NCBI GenBank assembly: GCA_031291615.1
Contig: JARLIS010000004.1
Span: 62,001-126,000, forward strand
Direction of reading: 5' to 3'
DNA from: Parvibaculum sp.
Lineage (GTDB): Bacteria > Pseudomonadota > Alphaproteobacteria > Parvibaculales > Parvibaculaceae
DNA: 64,000 nt
This document shows, one piece after another, positions 45,522-55,146 of the stretch; within the stretch, counting starts at the first letter, position 1; each line of letters opens with the position of its first letter. The notes beneath the pieces were generated by a model. The model was not told the DNA's origin, ran no database searches, and worked only from the letters and a program-made list of their open reading frames with translations. Both the position numbers and the translations under genes were made by a program.

Positions 45522-46648
45522 AGACCGAGGACGATTTCGACCACGCGCGCATGCTGCTCGTCGGTCATGTGACCGAAGACCGGCAAGCGCAGCAAACCAT
45601 CGCCGATCTGGTCGGTATTCTTCATCGAACCGGCGACGCGGCCGAAGCGCTGGCCGCCGGGCGAGGAGTGGAGCGGCACGTAGTGCGAGGGCGCGCCGAT
45701 GCCCGCCTCAACGAGCCTGCCGCGCGCGCGCGCCTGCGAGGCGGCGTCCGGGAAAACGAGATAGTAGATATGACCGTTATGGCTGCATGACTGGGGCACG
45801 GTCGGGCGGCGGAACTTTCCCGCGCGCTCCATATCCTCGAAGGCGTGGTGATAGGCGGTCCAGAGCGCGACGCGCCGCGCATTGATCTTGTCCGCGCGTT
45901 CGAGTTGCGCCAGCAGAAGCGCGGCGACGATTTCGCTCGGCAGATAGGACGAGCCCTTGTCGACCCAGGTGTATTTGTCGACCTCGCCGCGCAGGAAGCG
46001 CGAACGGTTCGTGCCCTTCTCGCGGATGATCTCGGCCCGCTCGGCAAAATCCGGCCGGTTGACGAAGAGCGCCCCGCCCTCGCCCGACACGACATTCTTG
46101 CTGGCGTGAAAGCTGAGCGCGCCCAGATCGCCCATGGTGCCGAGCGCCCTGCCCTTGTAGGTCGCGCCAAGTCCCTGCGCCGCATCCTCGACCACGGCGA
46201 GACCCTTCGCCTTGGCTATGTCCAGAATGGTGTCCATCTCGCAGGAGACGCCCGCATAGTGGACTGGCGCAATCGCCTTCGTCTTCGGTGTGATGGCCTG
46301 TTCGATCAACGCCTCGTCCATGTTGACCGTATCGGCGCGCACGTCGATGAAGACGGGGACGCCCCCGCGCAGCACGAAGGCATTTGCCGTGCTGACGAAG
46401 GTGTAGGACGGCATGATGATCTCGTCGCCGGGCGCGATGTCGAGAAGCAGCGCCGAGATTTCGAGCGCCGCCGTGCAGGAATGCGTAAGGAGCGCCTTTC
46501 GGGCATTGGCCGTCTTCTCAAGCTCTGCATGGCAAGCCTTGGTGAACCTGCCATCGCCCGAAAGATGGGCGTCCTGCAAAGCTTCCAGCAGATAACGCTG
46601 CTCATTCCCGTCGAGCGAGGGCTTGGAATAAGGGATGGTCACCGACAA
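45518..46648 (-). CDS. DegT/DnrJ/EryC1/StrS aminotransferase, dTDP-4-amino-4,6-dideoxygalactose transaminase-like
   Basis: The 376-residue PLP enzyme has the sugar aminotransferase pattern IPYSKPSLDGNEQRYL. ALLTHSCTAALEISALLLDI, the PLP aspartate in VVEDAAQGLGA (Asp155) and the Schiff-base lysine Lys184 in SFHASKNVVSGEGGAL follow. Overall features resemble RffA/WecE, which aminates a 4-keto-6-deoxy sugar nucleotide for surface glycans. It is followed upstream on the same strand by a WbqC-like and a membrane-protein gene, a small surface-polysaccharide group. Confidence 0.88.
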   Translation of the reverse strand: MSVTIPYSKPSLDGNEQRYLLEALQDAHLSGDGRFTKACHAELEKTANARKALLTHSCTAALEISALLLDIAPGDEIIMPSYTFVSTANAFVLRGGVPVFIDVRADTVNMDEALIEQAITPKTKAIAPVHYAGVSCEMDTILDIAKAKGLAVVEDAAQGLGATYKGRALGTMGDLGALSFHASKNVVSGEGGALFVNRPDFAERAEIIREKGTNRSRFLRGEVDKYTWVDKGSSYLPSEIVAALLLAQLERADKINARRVALWTAYHHAFEDMERAGKFRRPTVPQSCSHNGHIYYLVFPDAASQARARGRLVEAGIGAPSHYVPLHSSPGGQRFGRVAGSMKNTDQIGDGLLRLPVFGHMTDEQHARVVEIVLGL

Positions 46649-46855
46649 GTCTCCTCAGGGGCGCTAAATGAACTTCGGGCTCTCATCATATAGAGAATTG
46701 AGCCTATCGACGGCTTGTTAGCACGAAAATTACTCCAGCCACCACCACGCAGCGAGGTCGCTCAAAGCAAGACGCGGGAACGGCGCTCCGCAATTTTCAC
46801 CCAAAGTATGTCGGGCGATTTTGTGCTTCCCGGAACCACGGCAGAGCAGGCCCAC

Positions 46856-47566
46856 TCAGCCTTCATTTATTCGTACGCGAACATTTTTCATAAACTTTGC
46901 CGCGTCGGGTCCGGTGTTGAACAACAGATCAAGAATGGAAACGCGGTGAAGGAACTCGCCGTTGAGTTGCGGATATTCCGGGTATCCGGAATAGTCGATA
47001 TACTCAAGCACGATATTCTCCCTTTCGAACCTGTCGGCGTCGATGTACTCCCTCGCCGAAGGCCCACTCAGATAGTGTGTGGCGCCGGCCGCTTTGCAAA
47101 GAGCCAAGAGACGGTCCGTCTTGTTTCCGTCGACCTCGTAGTCCATCGACCATGTGATAGCCGTTTCTATTCCCAAACATTTGCAAATCGCGGTCATAAA
47201 CGCAAAATTGCTGTTTGAGAGCATGATCTCATCGGAGCCGAGATAGAGATCCTGAAAGAGTTCCTCATAGAATGAGAAGTATTGCGCCTTGGCGTAGTTC
47301 GCGCGAAGACTGCGCCAATGGTTCTGCCGCCATGAGGGATCTCCAATTCTGGTCTCGCAGATTTTCTGGAGATAGCGGCCTTTGACTTCCACCGGGATTG
47401 TCAGCCATTGCTCGCCTTGCGGCGTCTTGATCAGGTTACGGTTGCGCCAATCCCTGCGCGTGTACTGGGTATCGTCATAAAGAATAAATTCGTCGACGGC
47501 CGCAATGATGTCGAAATAGCCCTTCCAGGGGATGTAGTTGGACTGGACGATGGCGATCTTTTTCAT
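46856..47566 (-). CDS. WbqC-family protein
   Basis: From the ATG at 47566 the 236-residue product begins KKIAIVQSNYIPWKGYFDII, the family hallmark. LYDDTQYTRRDWRNRNLIKT and LSGPSAREYIDADRFERENI follow. WbqC-like proteins occur in O-antigen and glycan clusters and are thought to act in amino-sugar modification; the chemistry is not settled. A GTG at 47608 would extend it by 14 residues. G+C is lower than the chromosomal neighbours. The 207 bases before the aminotransferase gene hold no feature I can name. Confidence 0.85.
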   Translation of the reverse strand: MKKIAIVQSNYIPWKGYFDIIAAVDEFILYDDTQYTRRDWRNRNLIKTPQGEQWLTIPVEVKGRYLQKICETRIGDPSWRQNHWRSLRANYAKAQYFSFYEELFQDLYLGSDEIMLSNSNFAFMTAICKCLGIETAITWSMDYEVDGNKTDRLLALCKAAGATHYLSGPSAREYIDADRFERENIVLEYIDYSGYPEYPQLNGEFLHRVSILDLLFNTGPDAAKFMKNVRVRINEG

Positions 47567-47646
47567 TTCGGGCAACCTGTCGGCTACTGACTCTGGAAAT
47601 CGCGACACAACCGGATTCTAATTCGAGACGACGTCCTATTCGACGT

Positions 47647-49575
47647 TCAGCGCTCGCCGTTCACCCCGATGGGTATCTTTTCATTCGCCAAGACAATCCA
47701 TCCAGGCGCGGAGTTTTCAGGCGCCTGCGTGTAGCCGCGTTTTTTCAACGCCGCCGACAACAGGCGACCGACCGAGTTTCCGGCCTCATGAAACACATTC
47801 GGCGAATCCGGGCCGTCTATCGCAACTATCGCCGTTCCCCGACTTGCGACACCCTCTGCGAAAGCCTCAATTCTTTCGTTCGTCACGAGGGAAAAGCCGC
47901 TTTCCTGAATGGCGACGTCGCCGGGCGCCAATAGAGTCGCGAGATATGGCTGACCGGTCACGGCAAGGATTTCCCGTCCGGGTGCGGGTTTCAGCAAAGC
48001 CAGGCGCAGCATGTGATCCCTGCTGGCATTCGCCCACTGTGCCGGCCCGTTGACGCCTTCCAGAGCGACCTTAGGGTCACTATGTTCCCGAATCTGACCG
48101 ACAAGCATGTCTTTGTAGAAATTCAAACTGCGATGAACGCCCTCATCGGCCACGCAAAAGAAGAGCGAGAGAGCGAGGATCGACGGCCAAGCGGACAGCC
48201 GCCAGAATTTCCCAGCCTGTACTTTAGATGCAAAGAAAATCAGCACAATCAGCAGAAGGGCGTCGAATATCCAGTAATTCTTGTCCGGCCTTCTGACGAA
48301 ATAGGCTCCCCAAGCCAGGATCATTCCGGATGCCAGAAAAGCAATGCGGTCGATCTGGGGAACTGCCCCGGAGAAAAACTTCGGCCCCACGTAAATGATG
48401 GTGAAGACCGACGATGAAAACGCCGCAAGGCCCACGAAAGTCCACGGGATTTTCGAGCTCGTGAGATTCTGACCGGCCAGCCCCGATGCAAATCGAATGG
48501 TCTTCGCCAGGTCGTAGCCGCAGAGTGCCTTGACCAACCAATCTCCCGCAAGAAAAACGATGGCCAGAAGCGCCAGCCAAATCGCCGCCCGAAGCGATAT
48601 GTCCCAATCGATTTTGCGATCGAGGAGAATGCCCGCCGTAAATCCGATGACGGCGACAACTCCGACATCGGGCGCAAAGCACAAGCCGATGAAGGCCAGA
48701 ATCGCGGCCAGGGCTTGCGCGGGCAGGCCCACGCGCACAGGCGCCCAAGCGAAAAATCCAAACAACAGCAAGAAGGGAACATATCGCGTCGCCGACATGG
48801 TCGGATAAAGCGTCCAGACCTGCTTCGTCGTCACAAGCGGTGGAACGAGCATGGCGAGACCGAGGAAAAAAATGATCCCGGCCCACTCCTCGATTCCGCT
48901 TATTTTTCTGAATTTGACGAGGCACGCTCCCCATAAAACCAGGAACGCGAGGTTGAAGCCCCAGGTCATGTCGTAAGCCAGGGCGTAACCGGGCGCGAAT
49001 CCGAGTTGACGGAGCCAGGAATAGACAGCCGCGGCCCCTATTCCGTAAGCGTCGATTGCCTTGTCGCCAACCAGCCTGCCTTTCAGCAGTGACTCGCCCG
49101 TTCCTGCGAAGTCCAGATACACGTGGGAGTCCGAGAGATAAAGCAAGTCGCCCGTTCTTGCGCCAAACTCGTCTCTGAAAAACGAAATCGCGACGACAAT
49201 AGCAGCCAGAATCAGAAGAATTGGCGCTATGGAAGGTTGCCGTACTTGCCGCAGTTTTTCCGAAACGCGCATCAGAAACGCGTTGGTCGGTCCGACGTGG
49301 ATTGACTTTTCAGAAGGTACGAATATCGACGGGCTTGGCGCCGGAGCGACAAATCGCAGCCCAAATGCGGAGGCGACTGTCAGCACCGCCGTCAGTGAAA
49401 TCGCTGCGAGCAAAGCCCAGGTCTGTGGGCGCCCGTCGATCGGCTGAAGAAGCGCCAGCGGCTCATCGAGTGCGGCAATGTCGAGCGGATGCAAAAAGTA
49501 GGGCAACAGAAAATAGGCGGCGAAGAAAACCACCACCACAGTCACGGCTTTGGCCATTGAGTCAGCAATATCCAT
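47647..49575 (-). CDS. Polytopic membrane protein, unknown function (surface-glycan context)
   Basis: The 642-residue product from the ATG at 49575 has about 12 hydrophobic segments from residue 8 to about 510 and a soluble C-terminal part. The early loop DLLYLSDSHVYLDFAGTGESLL, with acidic residues after a helix, resembles the lumenal loop of lipid-linked sugar transferases, but no diagnostic GT-C motif is certain. G+C is clearly lower than the neighbours, suggesting acquisition with the WbqC gene. The start could be upstream (49743), though the added residues look non-membrane and unlikely. Confidence 0.6.
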   Translation of the reverse strand: MDIADSMAKAVTVVVVFFAAYFLLPYFLHPLDIAALDEPLALLQPIDGRPQTWALLAAISLTAVLTVASAFGLRFVAPAPSPSIFVPSEKSIHVGPTNAFLMRVSEKLRQVRQPSIAPILLILAAIVVAISFFRDEFGARTGDLLYLSDSHVYLDFAGTGESLLKGRLVGDKAIDAYGIGAAAVYSWLRQLGFAPGYALAYDMTWGFNLAFLVLWGACLVKFRKISGIEEWAGIIFFLGLAMLVPPLVTTKQVWTLYPTMSATRYVPFLLLFGFFAWAPVRVGLPAQALAAILAFIGLCFAPDVGVVAVIGFTAGILLDRKIDWDISLRAAIWLALLAIVFLAGDWLVKALCGYDLAKTIRFASGLAGQNLTSSKIPWTFVGLAAFSSSVFTIIYVGPKFFSGAVPQIDRIAFLASGMILAWGAYFVRRPDKNYWIFDALLLIVLIFFASKVQAGKFWRLSAWPSILALSLFFCVADEGVHRSLNFYKDMLVGQIREHSDPKVALEGVNGPAQWANASRDHMLRLALLKPAPGREILAVTGQPYLATLLAPGDVAIQESGFSLVTNERIEAFAEGVASRGTAIVAIDGPDSPNVFHEAGNSVGRLLSAALKKRGYTQAPENSAPGWIVLANEKIPIGVNGER

Positions 49576-49960
49576 AATCACGATCTCTGACTCTTGTCTC
49601 TTGTCGAACTGCGTCAAATTTTTGCAATAACGGCGGCAACCCGGAATCGCATTTATCGACGCCCCACGATACACGGGGACCCCAACGGAATGCCAAACGG
49701 ATTCAGACAACCAAATATCGGAAAATACTGCGATGAAAGCCAATGCAACATCGCCGCGTACGAGCGTAGAAACCGCCCCGTGACGCCGTGCGCCTTAACC
49801 CCCACTTCGCGCCCCCAGCCGATCAATTTCGAACAATTTCACACTGATCCATCAACCGTATTTCTGTTTACAGAGTTTTTTCAAAAGATGCACGGTATGC
49901 GCAGAGTAACGAACGACAAGCGGTCGTGTTGTCGCGCCAGATCGGCCGAACGCCAGTCCC
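49576..49960. other. Non-coding gap, 385 bases
   Basis: A relatively AT-rich stretch between the membrane-protein gene and the beta-CASP nuclease gene. I see no coding frame with family similarity, no RNA gene and no clear terminator stem. It probably carries the promoter of the membrane-protein gene and may include decayed sequence. Confidence 0.4.
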
Positions 49961-51553
49961 TCAGCTCTCCAGCGCGCGCTTCAGTTTGCGGATGATGACG
50001 CCGCGGGCGCGGTCGTCGGCGGCGGCTTCGATGCGTGCGTTTATGTCGAGGATCAGGTTCGACATGTCGTTGTGCCAATCCAGCGAAACCACGGCCTCGG
50101 GCGCGAGCCGACGGCGATGCGACACGTCGATCAATGTCGGCAGGGGCGTCGTCAGATCATATATATCGTCGAGAAGCGGGACGAATACCTTTGCCGCCGG
50201 CACTATGTGCCCCGCCACGCGCGCGGACAAAGCGGCGAGCGCCTGCTCTTCGCCATGGACCAGAAAAATGCCGCGCTCGATCGGATTGCGCGCAGCGATC
50301 CAGCGCCCGAGTTCGGCCGCGTCGGCATGGCCTGAATATTCCTCGAAGTCGCGGATATGCGCCGCGACCCTGACTTCCTCGCCCTGGATGCGCACGGACC
50401 TGGCGCCGTCGCGGAGGAAGCGTCCGAGCGTGCCCTGCGCCTGAAAGCCCGCCAGCAGGACGGTCGCATTCTTCTGCCAGAGCCAGCGTTTGAGATGGTG
50501 TCTTATGCGCCCGGCATCGCACATGCCGCTGCCCGCGATGATGATGTGGAAGCCGGTGAAATTCGCAATGGCCTTGCTCTCGGCGACGGTCTCGGTGGTG
50601 CGCAATTGCGCCGAGCGCAGCAGCCGGTTCAGATCGAGCTTCGGGTCGAGGCTCGCCGAATCCTGACGGAAGACTTCGGTAGCGCGGATCGCAAGTGGCG
50701 AGTCGAGGAAGATCGGAGCCGCCGGAATATCGCCGCGTTCCATCAGATAGACGAGGTCGACGATCAATTCCTGCGTTCGCTCGACCGCGAAAGCCGGAAT
50801 GAGGACGGGCCCGTTCATCGCATGAGCGGCGCGCACCTCCGAGGCGAGATGTTCCCGGCGCAGCTCCGGAGTGATCGGCGGCCGTTCGGTGCCGCCATAG
50901 GTCGACTCCGACAGCACATAGTCGAAGCCGCCCGGCGCCACAGGATTCTGTTGCAGCAAACTCGCGTCGGGCCCGATATCGCCCGAGGCCAATATCCGCA
51001 AGGGCTTGCCGTCTGTTCCCGCTCCGGCGAATTCGAGTTCGATCGAGGCCGAGCCCAATATGTGACCGGCATTCCAGAAGCGCGCCCGCACGCCGGGCAT
51101 GGCCTCGAACCATGACTCATAATCGACTGCCTGAAAGGCGGTCAGCGAGGCGATTGCGTCGGCCTGCGTGTAGATCGGCTTCACCTCGGGGCGTCCGCGC
51201 GCCGCGTTGCGCCGATTGAGCGTCAGGACTTCCGATTCCTGGATGTTGCCGGAATCGGGGAGCATCCAGGAACACAAGTCGATGGTGCCGCGCGTGGCCA
51301 TGATGCGACCGCGGAACCCCGCGCCCACGAGTTTGGGCAGCAAACCGCTGTGGTCGATATGCGCATGGGTGAGGAGAACCGTGTCGATTTCGGCGGGGTT
51401 GAACGGAAAGACGCCGTAGTTGAGCGCCTTCAGCGTCTTCTGGCCCTGGAACATGCCGCAATCGACCAGCAGGCTGCCGGCCTCGGTTTTGAACAAATGG
51501 CAGGAGCCGGTGACGGTGTGGGCCGCGCCGCAAAACTGAATCGTTACGCTCAT
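49961..51553 (-). CDS. MBL-fold beta-CASP RNA-processing exonuclease-like protein
   Basis: The 530-residue product starts with a metallo-beta-lactamase core: THAHIDHSG (His63, His65, Asp67, His68), NAGHILGSASIEL and LASGDIGPD. A beta-CASP cap follows (AFAVERTQELIVDL, SPLAIRATEVFR) and the conserved IIAGSGMCDAGRIRHHL, then YSGHADAAEL. Family members cut RNA as endo- or 5'-exonucleases. It is the last gene of an operon after PRPP-synthetase-like and AMP-phosphorylase-like genes, overlapping the former by four bases, which suggests a shared nucleotide salvage role. Confidence 0.88.
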   Translation of the reverse strand: MSVTIQFCGAAHTVTGSCHLFKTEAGSLLVDCGMFQGQKTLKALNYGVFPFNPAEIDTVLLTHAHIDHSGLLPKLVGAGFRGRIMATRGTIDLCSWMLPDSGNIQESEVLTLNRRNAARGRPEVKPIYTQADAIASLTAFQAVDYESWFEAMPGVRARFWNAGHILGSASIELEFAGAGTDGKPLRILASGDIGPDASLLQQNPVAPGGFDYVLSESTYGGTERPPITPELRREHLASEVRAAHAMNGPVLIPAFAVERTQELIVDLVYLMERGDIPAAPIFLDSPLAIRATEVFRQDSASLDPKLDLNRLLRSAQLRTTETVAESKAIANFTGFHIIIAGSGMCDAGRIRHHLKRWLWQKNATVLLAGFQAQGTLGRFLRDGARSVRIQGEEVRVAAHIRDFEEYSGHADAAELGRWIAARNPIERGIFLVHGEEQALAALSARVAGHIVPAAKVFVPLLDDIYDLTTPLPTLIDVSHRRRLAPEAVVSLDWHNDMSNLILDINARIEAAADDRARGVIIRKLKRALES

Positions 51554-52455
51554 TGAGCCGCCCCCGAGACTTCCCGATGCAGGGCATCGGCAAGGATTGC
51601 ATCAAGCGCGATCGCGTTGGTCGGATGCGGCACGCTGCTGGTTGAACGAATGGACCGGATGCCGACGCGCCTGAACTTGGCGACCAACTCCGGCGGAAAG
51701 AGAGCATGGGTGACGATGGCGTCAATGTTGCCGGCGCCTGCCGCAGTCAGCGCTCCGGCGCAGGTCATCAGCGTGCCGCCCGAGGAGACGATGTCATCGA
51801 CGAGCAGCACCGGCCTGCCGGCGAAAATCTTTGGATCGGAAAATTCAATTTCCACCGAGAGGTCGCCGTTGCGCGTCTTGCGGGCGACCGAATAATCAAG
51901 GCCAACGCGGCGCGCGAGGTCTTCGACCCAGGGCGCGGATTCGGCATCGGGCCCGATCACCACCGTCGCCGGGTCAATACCGGTTGTCCGGAGAAAGTCG
52001 GCGATTGCCGGCATGGCGGAGAAGTCTTCCGCCTCTATGCCGGGAAAGACGTCCGCAATTTTTTTTGTCCGATGCAAATGGGCATCGACCGTGATGACCC
52101 GGTCGACCGCGGCGGCGAGCAACGGACCGACGACTTTCTGGCTGATCGCCTCGCCTTCATGAAAGGCCGCGTCCTGTCGCATGTAGCAGAGGTAGGGCGC
52201 GACCAGCACCAGCCGCCTTGCGCCGCCCCGCCGCAATGCTTCGGCGGCGAACAGGATCGCCAGCAGCTTGTCGTTCGGCCTGTCGAGCGGGGCGTATAGA
52301 ATTGTCGTTTCCGCCGCAGGCCCCACGGCGACGCGCAATTCACCGTCCGGGAAGCGATGCATGTCGATCGGATATGCGGGCACACCAAGCCGTTCCGCCA
52401 GCCGCATCGCATCGGCGGCGGCTGACGGCAGAAACTGGAGAGCGGCGGCGATCAA
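51550..52455 (-). CDS. Ribose-phosphate pyrophosphokinase-like protein (short, archaeal-like type)
   Basis: The 301-residue protein has PRPP synthetase motifs: [71 protein letters not shown] and the PRPP loop [13 protein letters not shown]. It makes PRPP from ribose 5-phosphate and ATP, or in this setting might use a related pentose phosphate. It lacks the long C-terminal part of housekeeping bacterial Prs and is probably a second, specialised copy. Both ends overlap neighbouring genes by four bases, implying coupled translation. Confidence 0.87.
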   Translation of the reverse strand: MIAAALQFLPSAAADAMRLAERLGVPAYPIDMHRFPDGELRVAVGPAAETTILYAPLDRPNDKLLAILFAAEALRRGGARRLVLVAPYLCYMRQDAAFHEGEAISQKVVGPLLAAAVDRVITVDAHLHRTKKIADVFPGIEAEDFSAMPAIADFLRTTGIDPATVVIGPDAESAPWVEDLARRVGLDYSVARKTRNGDLSVEIEFSDPKIFAGRPVLLVDDIVSSGGTLMTCAGALTAAGAGNIDAIVTHALFPPELVAKFRRVGIRSIRSTSSVPHPTNAIALDAILADALHREVSGAAQ

Positions 52456-53990
52456 AGCGCACCCCCGTCATGCGGTGAGCGCGACGCCACGACATAACCG
52501 CTATCGAGTTCGGCGGCGGCGCGCGCCAGATCGAATTCAGAGGCTTCAAAGGCGTGAATGCGATAGATGGGCTCCCCCTTGTCGACGCGGTCGCCGATCT
52601 TCTTGAAGATGCGGATGCCGGCGCCCTTGTCGATGGGCGCACCGGCGGTTCGGGCCAGTCGGTTGAGACGCAGGCAGTCTATCGTCTGAACCACACCGTC
52701 ATTCGCCGCCCTTATGTCGGCGGTCAGATTTCCGAGTTCGGCCCGGTGGCCCGAGGGGCCCTGCGCTTCGATGATCTTTTGCATCTGCTTGAGCGCGGCG
52801 CCGCTGTCGAGCAGCTCCTGCGCGCGCCGATAGCCGGCCCCGCCTCGCAGATCGGGATCGTATTCGAGCAGATGGGCGGCGAGCCGCAGCGACTTTTCGC
52901 GCAGATCGACCGGCGCCGCCGCGTCGTTCGCCAATACGGCCATGACGTCCTGGGCTTCGAGCACGGGACCGATGCCGTTGCCGATGGGCTGACGCCCGTC
53001 CGTTGTGATGACCTCGACGGCGATGCCGAACTGATCGCCGACGAATTCGAACAATTTGCGCAGCCTCATCGCATCGACGGCGGATTGCACCTTGGCCGCC
53101 GGTCCGACCGGAATGTCGATCAGCAAATGGGTAGCGCCCGCCGCGATTTTTTTCGACATGATCGAGGCCACCATCTGCTCGCGCGTATCGAGGCTGAGCG
53201 GCCGCTCGACAGAGATGAGGATGTCGTCGGCGGGCGAGAGATTGACATGCCCGCCCCAGACGAGACAGCCGTGGCATGTGCGCACGACCTCCTTCATCTC
53301 GTCGACCGTGAGATCGACGCGAGCGAGGACTTCCATTGTGTCGGCCGTACCGGCCGGCGAGGTGATGGCGCGCGAGGATGTTTTCGGGATCGTCATGCCA
53401 TGCGCGGCGACAATCGGGACCACGACCATCGAAGTGCGGTTGCCGGGAATGCCGCCGATGCAATGCTTGTCGGCGACGACGGGCGCGTCCCAGGCGAGCT
53501 GCGTGCCCGCCTGCGCCATGGCCCGCGCCAGCGCGAGCAATTCGTCGCTGGTCATGTAGCTGGCGGAGCCGACGAGAAACGCCGCGATCTCCATGTCGGA
53601 ATAGCGGTAGTGAGCGATGTCGTCGACGATCGCGGTGATCTCGGCGGCATTGAGCGCGCGGCCCTGAATCTTGGCGCGAACGGCATCGAGACTGTCGGGA
53701 GGCGGCGCGGGCGTGATGGTGACGAGACTTCCGGCAGGCTCGGCGAAGCGGCGGAAGGCGGGATCGGCAAGGCCTATTTCGTCGGGATCGACCAATCCGT
53801 CATTGGTGAGAACCAGCGTCGCCAGCATGACCTTCGCGTTGCACCGAAGCTCGACGCGGCTGAAGCCGCTGAAAACCTCGGGCCTCAAGGCCGTGGACCG
53901 GCGCGAGATCACCACGAGATTTTCCCGGCCGGTATCGAGATTGACCCGGCGTATCTTCAATTGCGGTCGCGGCGCGTCCGTAGAACTCAT
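52452..53990 (-). CDS. AMP phosphorylase / thymidine phosphorylase-family protein
   Basis: The 512-residue length and the extra N-terminal domain (about 10-85) fit archaeal AMP phosphorylases rather than ordinary thymidine phosphorylase (about 440). Family motifs are present: [60 protein letters not shown] and a C-terminal [12 protein letters not shown] phosphorylases convert NMP and phosphate to base plus ribose 1,5-bisphosphate. It heads the operon with the PRPP-synthetase-like and beta-CASP genes. An FNR/FixK-like box lies 60 bases upstream. Confidence 0.85.
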   Translation of the reverse strand: MSSTDAPRPQLKIRRVNLDTGRENLVVISRRSTALRPEVFSGFSRVELRCNAKVMLATLVLTNDGLVDPDEIGLADPAFRRFAEPAGSLVTITPAPPPDSLDAVRAKIQGRALNAAEITAIVDDIAHYRYSDMEIAAFLVGSASYMTSDELLALARAMAQAGTQLAWDAPVVADKHCIGGIPGNRTSMVVVPIVAAHGMTIPKTSSRAITSPAGTADTMEVLARVDLTVDEMKEVVRTCHGCLVWGGHVNLSPADDILISVERPLSLDTREQMVASIMSKKIAAGATHLLIDIPVGPAAKVQSAVDAMRLRKLFEFVGDQFGIAVEVITTDGRQPIGNGIGPVLEAQDVMAVLANDAAAPVDLREKSLRLAAHLLEYDPDLRGGAGYRRAQELLDSGAALKQMQKIIEAQGPSGHRAELGNLTADIRAANDGVVQTIDCLRLNRLARTAGAPIDKGAGIRIFKKIGDRVDKGEPIYRIHAFEASEFDLARAAAELDSGYVVASRSPHDGGAL

Positions 53991-54049
53991 TCCAAAAATC
54001 CCCGGTCGATATTCCCAGCGAATGATGGCGTCGATCCGCGCCTATCTCA

Positions 54050-54063
54050 TTGATGCAAATCAC
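54050..54063 (-). promoter_or_regulatory. FNR/FixK-like box upstream of the AMP-phosphorylase operon
   Basis: On the plus strand TTGAT-GCAA-ATCAC matches TTGAT-N4-ATCAA with one mismatch. Its centre is about 66 bases before the ATG at 53990, which fits a -41.5 activator site with a short leader. It suggests induction at low oxygen. Confidence 0.55.
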
Positions 54064-54176
54064 AATGAACCTCACCCGGCTTCGATGGCCCGGCGAAAGG
54101 CGGATCGAGCTTCCGAGGCCGCCGGCGCGGGACGGGATCGGTTCAGTGCGAAAAGGCCCCGCAGAGTCCGGGAGTT

Positions 54177-54193
54177 TTGGCTGGGGCGGGAGG
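54177..54193. repeat. Attachment-site direct repeat, tRNA-distal copy
   Basis: TTGGCTGGGGCGGGAGG is identical to the end of tRNA-Gln at 60014-60030; after one mismatch the next three bases (TTC) also agree. It marks the distal boundary of the island. A 12-bp sequence CACAGGTTTGTG lies 68 bases inside and is repeated inside the other end. Confidence 0.85.
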
Positions 54194-54663
54194 GTTCCCA
54201 GCCTATTGCCTACCGCTTTGAATCAATTCGACATTTTCCAGCAAGAACCGTTTAACTGTGCCACAGGTTTGTGTCGCAGTCCAATCCGAGGCATGCCAGC
54301 GCCTAAATAATTGCCGCAAAACAAATCCGCCAGCAGCGCCCATAACTTCGACGCGCCAGAGACAAAGAAAATTAATAATTTGAATCAAATCAGCCAATAA
54401 TCCGTATGAAGACGGTATCTCCAACTTCACCATCTTCGCAGATTGCCGGGCGTCAGAAAATTCGAGCCATATCCAAATGAGAGGGGCAATCAAGCCCTTC
54501 GACAATGCCACTTGGAGTGCCCAAATGACCCCAAACGCAAACCTGAACGACAATGGCCACTTGGGTGGAGGAGTGCCCTTTCTCCGGCAACTACAGAAGT
54601 TGCCGACGCCAACAGGTTTGAAGCCTGCGCCCGTCGCAACAGCCGTTGCGTCGCAACGGGTCG
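54194..54663. other. Island stretch without a supported gene, 470 bases
   Basis: A minus-strand frame (54203-54817) is open here but overlaps the small membrane-protein gene, has no ribosome site or family pattern, and is not accepted. The 12-bp repeat CACAGGTTTGTG at 54262-54273 is the one structured element, a possible integrase arm site. The rest may be remnant island DNA. Confidence 0.4.
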
Positions 54664-55098
54664 TCAATTCTGTTTCGGGCCGTATTTTTGAACGAGTTCG
54701 GGAGATAGGGATTTGGCTGTTCTGATAATGAATTTTTCTGGCCTCAGATTTGTGCGCCAAAAACGAGGGAAGAGAACGGCAAAAAAAGATGCGTCCTGTC
54801 GCATTGCGATGACGCATTTGCCAGCAGCGAGGGGGTCAAGATTTTGACCCGCAGCAACATCCAATACATCTTCCGTTGCTCGAATAACCTCGTCAGGAGC
54901 AAACAGCCAGAGCCTTCGGAATTTAATAAGAGAAGCAGCAATTCCTTCCTTATCCAACCCTCCGTCTGTGAAGGCGTCGAGCCTGTCGAGAATTTCCTGA
55001 TACTGGGCGACGCGCTTATCCTGCCGCTCCCACGCCCGCTGATATATCCACGCCAAAGACGCAATCGTCGCGCCAACCGCAATCCCCCAAAAATCCAT
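54664..55098 (-). CDS. Small membrane-anchored hypothetical protein of the island
   Basis: The ATG at 55098 follows GGAGGAGG, a very strong ribosome site. The 144-residue product has one N-terminal membrane helix (DFWGIAVGATIASLAWIYQR) and a helical cytoplasmic part (QDKRVAQYQEILDRLDAFTD, later EVIRATEDVLDVAAGQ). It is 48 bases downstream of the OLD-family gene on the same strand, so the two are probably co-expressed. No family is recognised. Membrane-anchored partners are common in abortive defence systems, but that role here is inference. Confidence 0.65.
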   Translation of the reverse strand: MDFWGIAVGATIASLAWIYQRAWERQDKRVAQYQEILDRLDAFTDGGLDKEGIAASLIKFRRLWLFAPDEVIRATEDVLDVAAGQNLDPLAAGKCVIAMRQDASFFAVLFPRFWRTNLRPEKFIIRTAKSLSPELVQKYGPKQN

Positions 55099-55146
55099 TC
55101 CCGCCTCCTCCAGTTCTATCCAGCCCAAGACTTTAATTTTTCCGGC

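Noticed and set aside
54203..54817. A 204-codon frame at the island's distal end
   Set aside because: It overlaps the well-started membrane-protein gene, lacks a ribosome site and has no family pattern.
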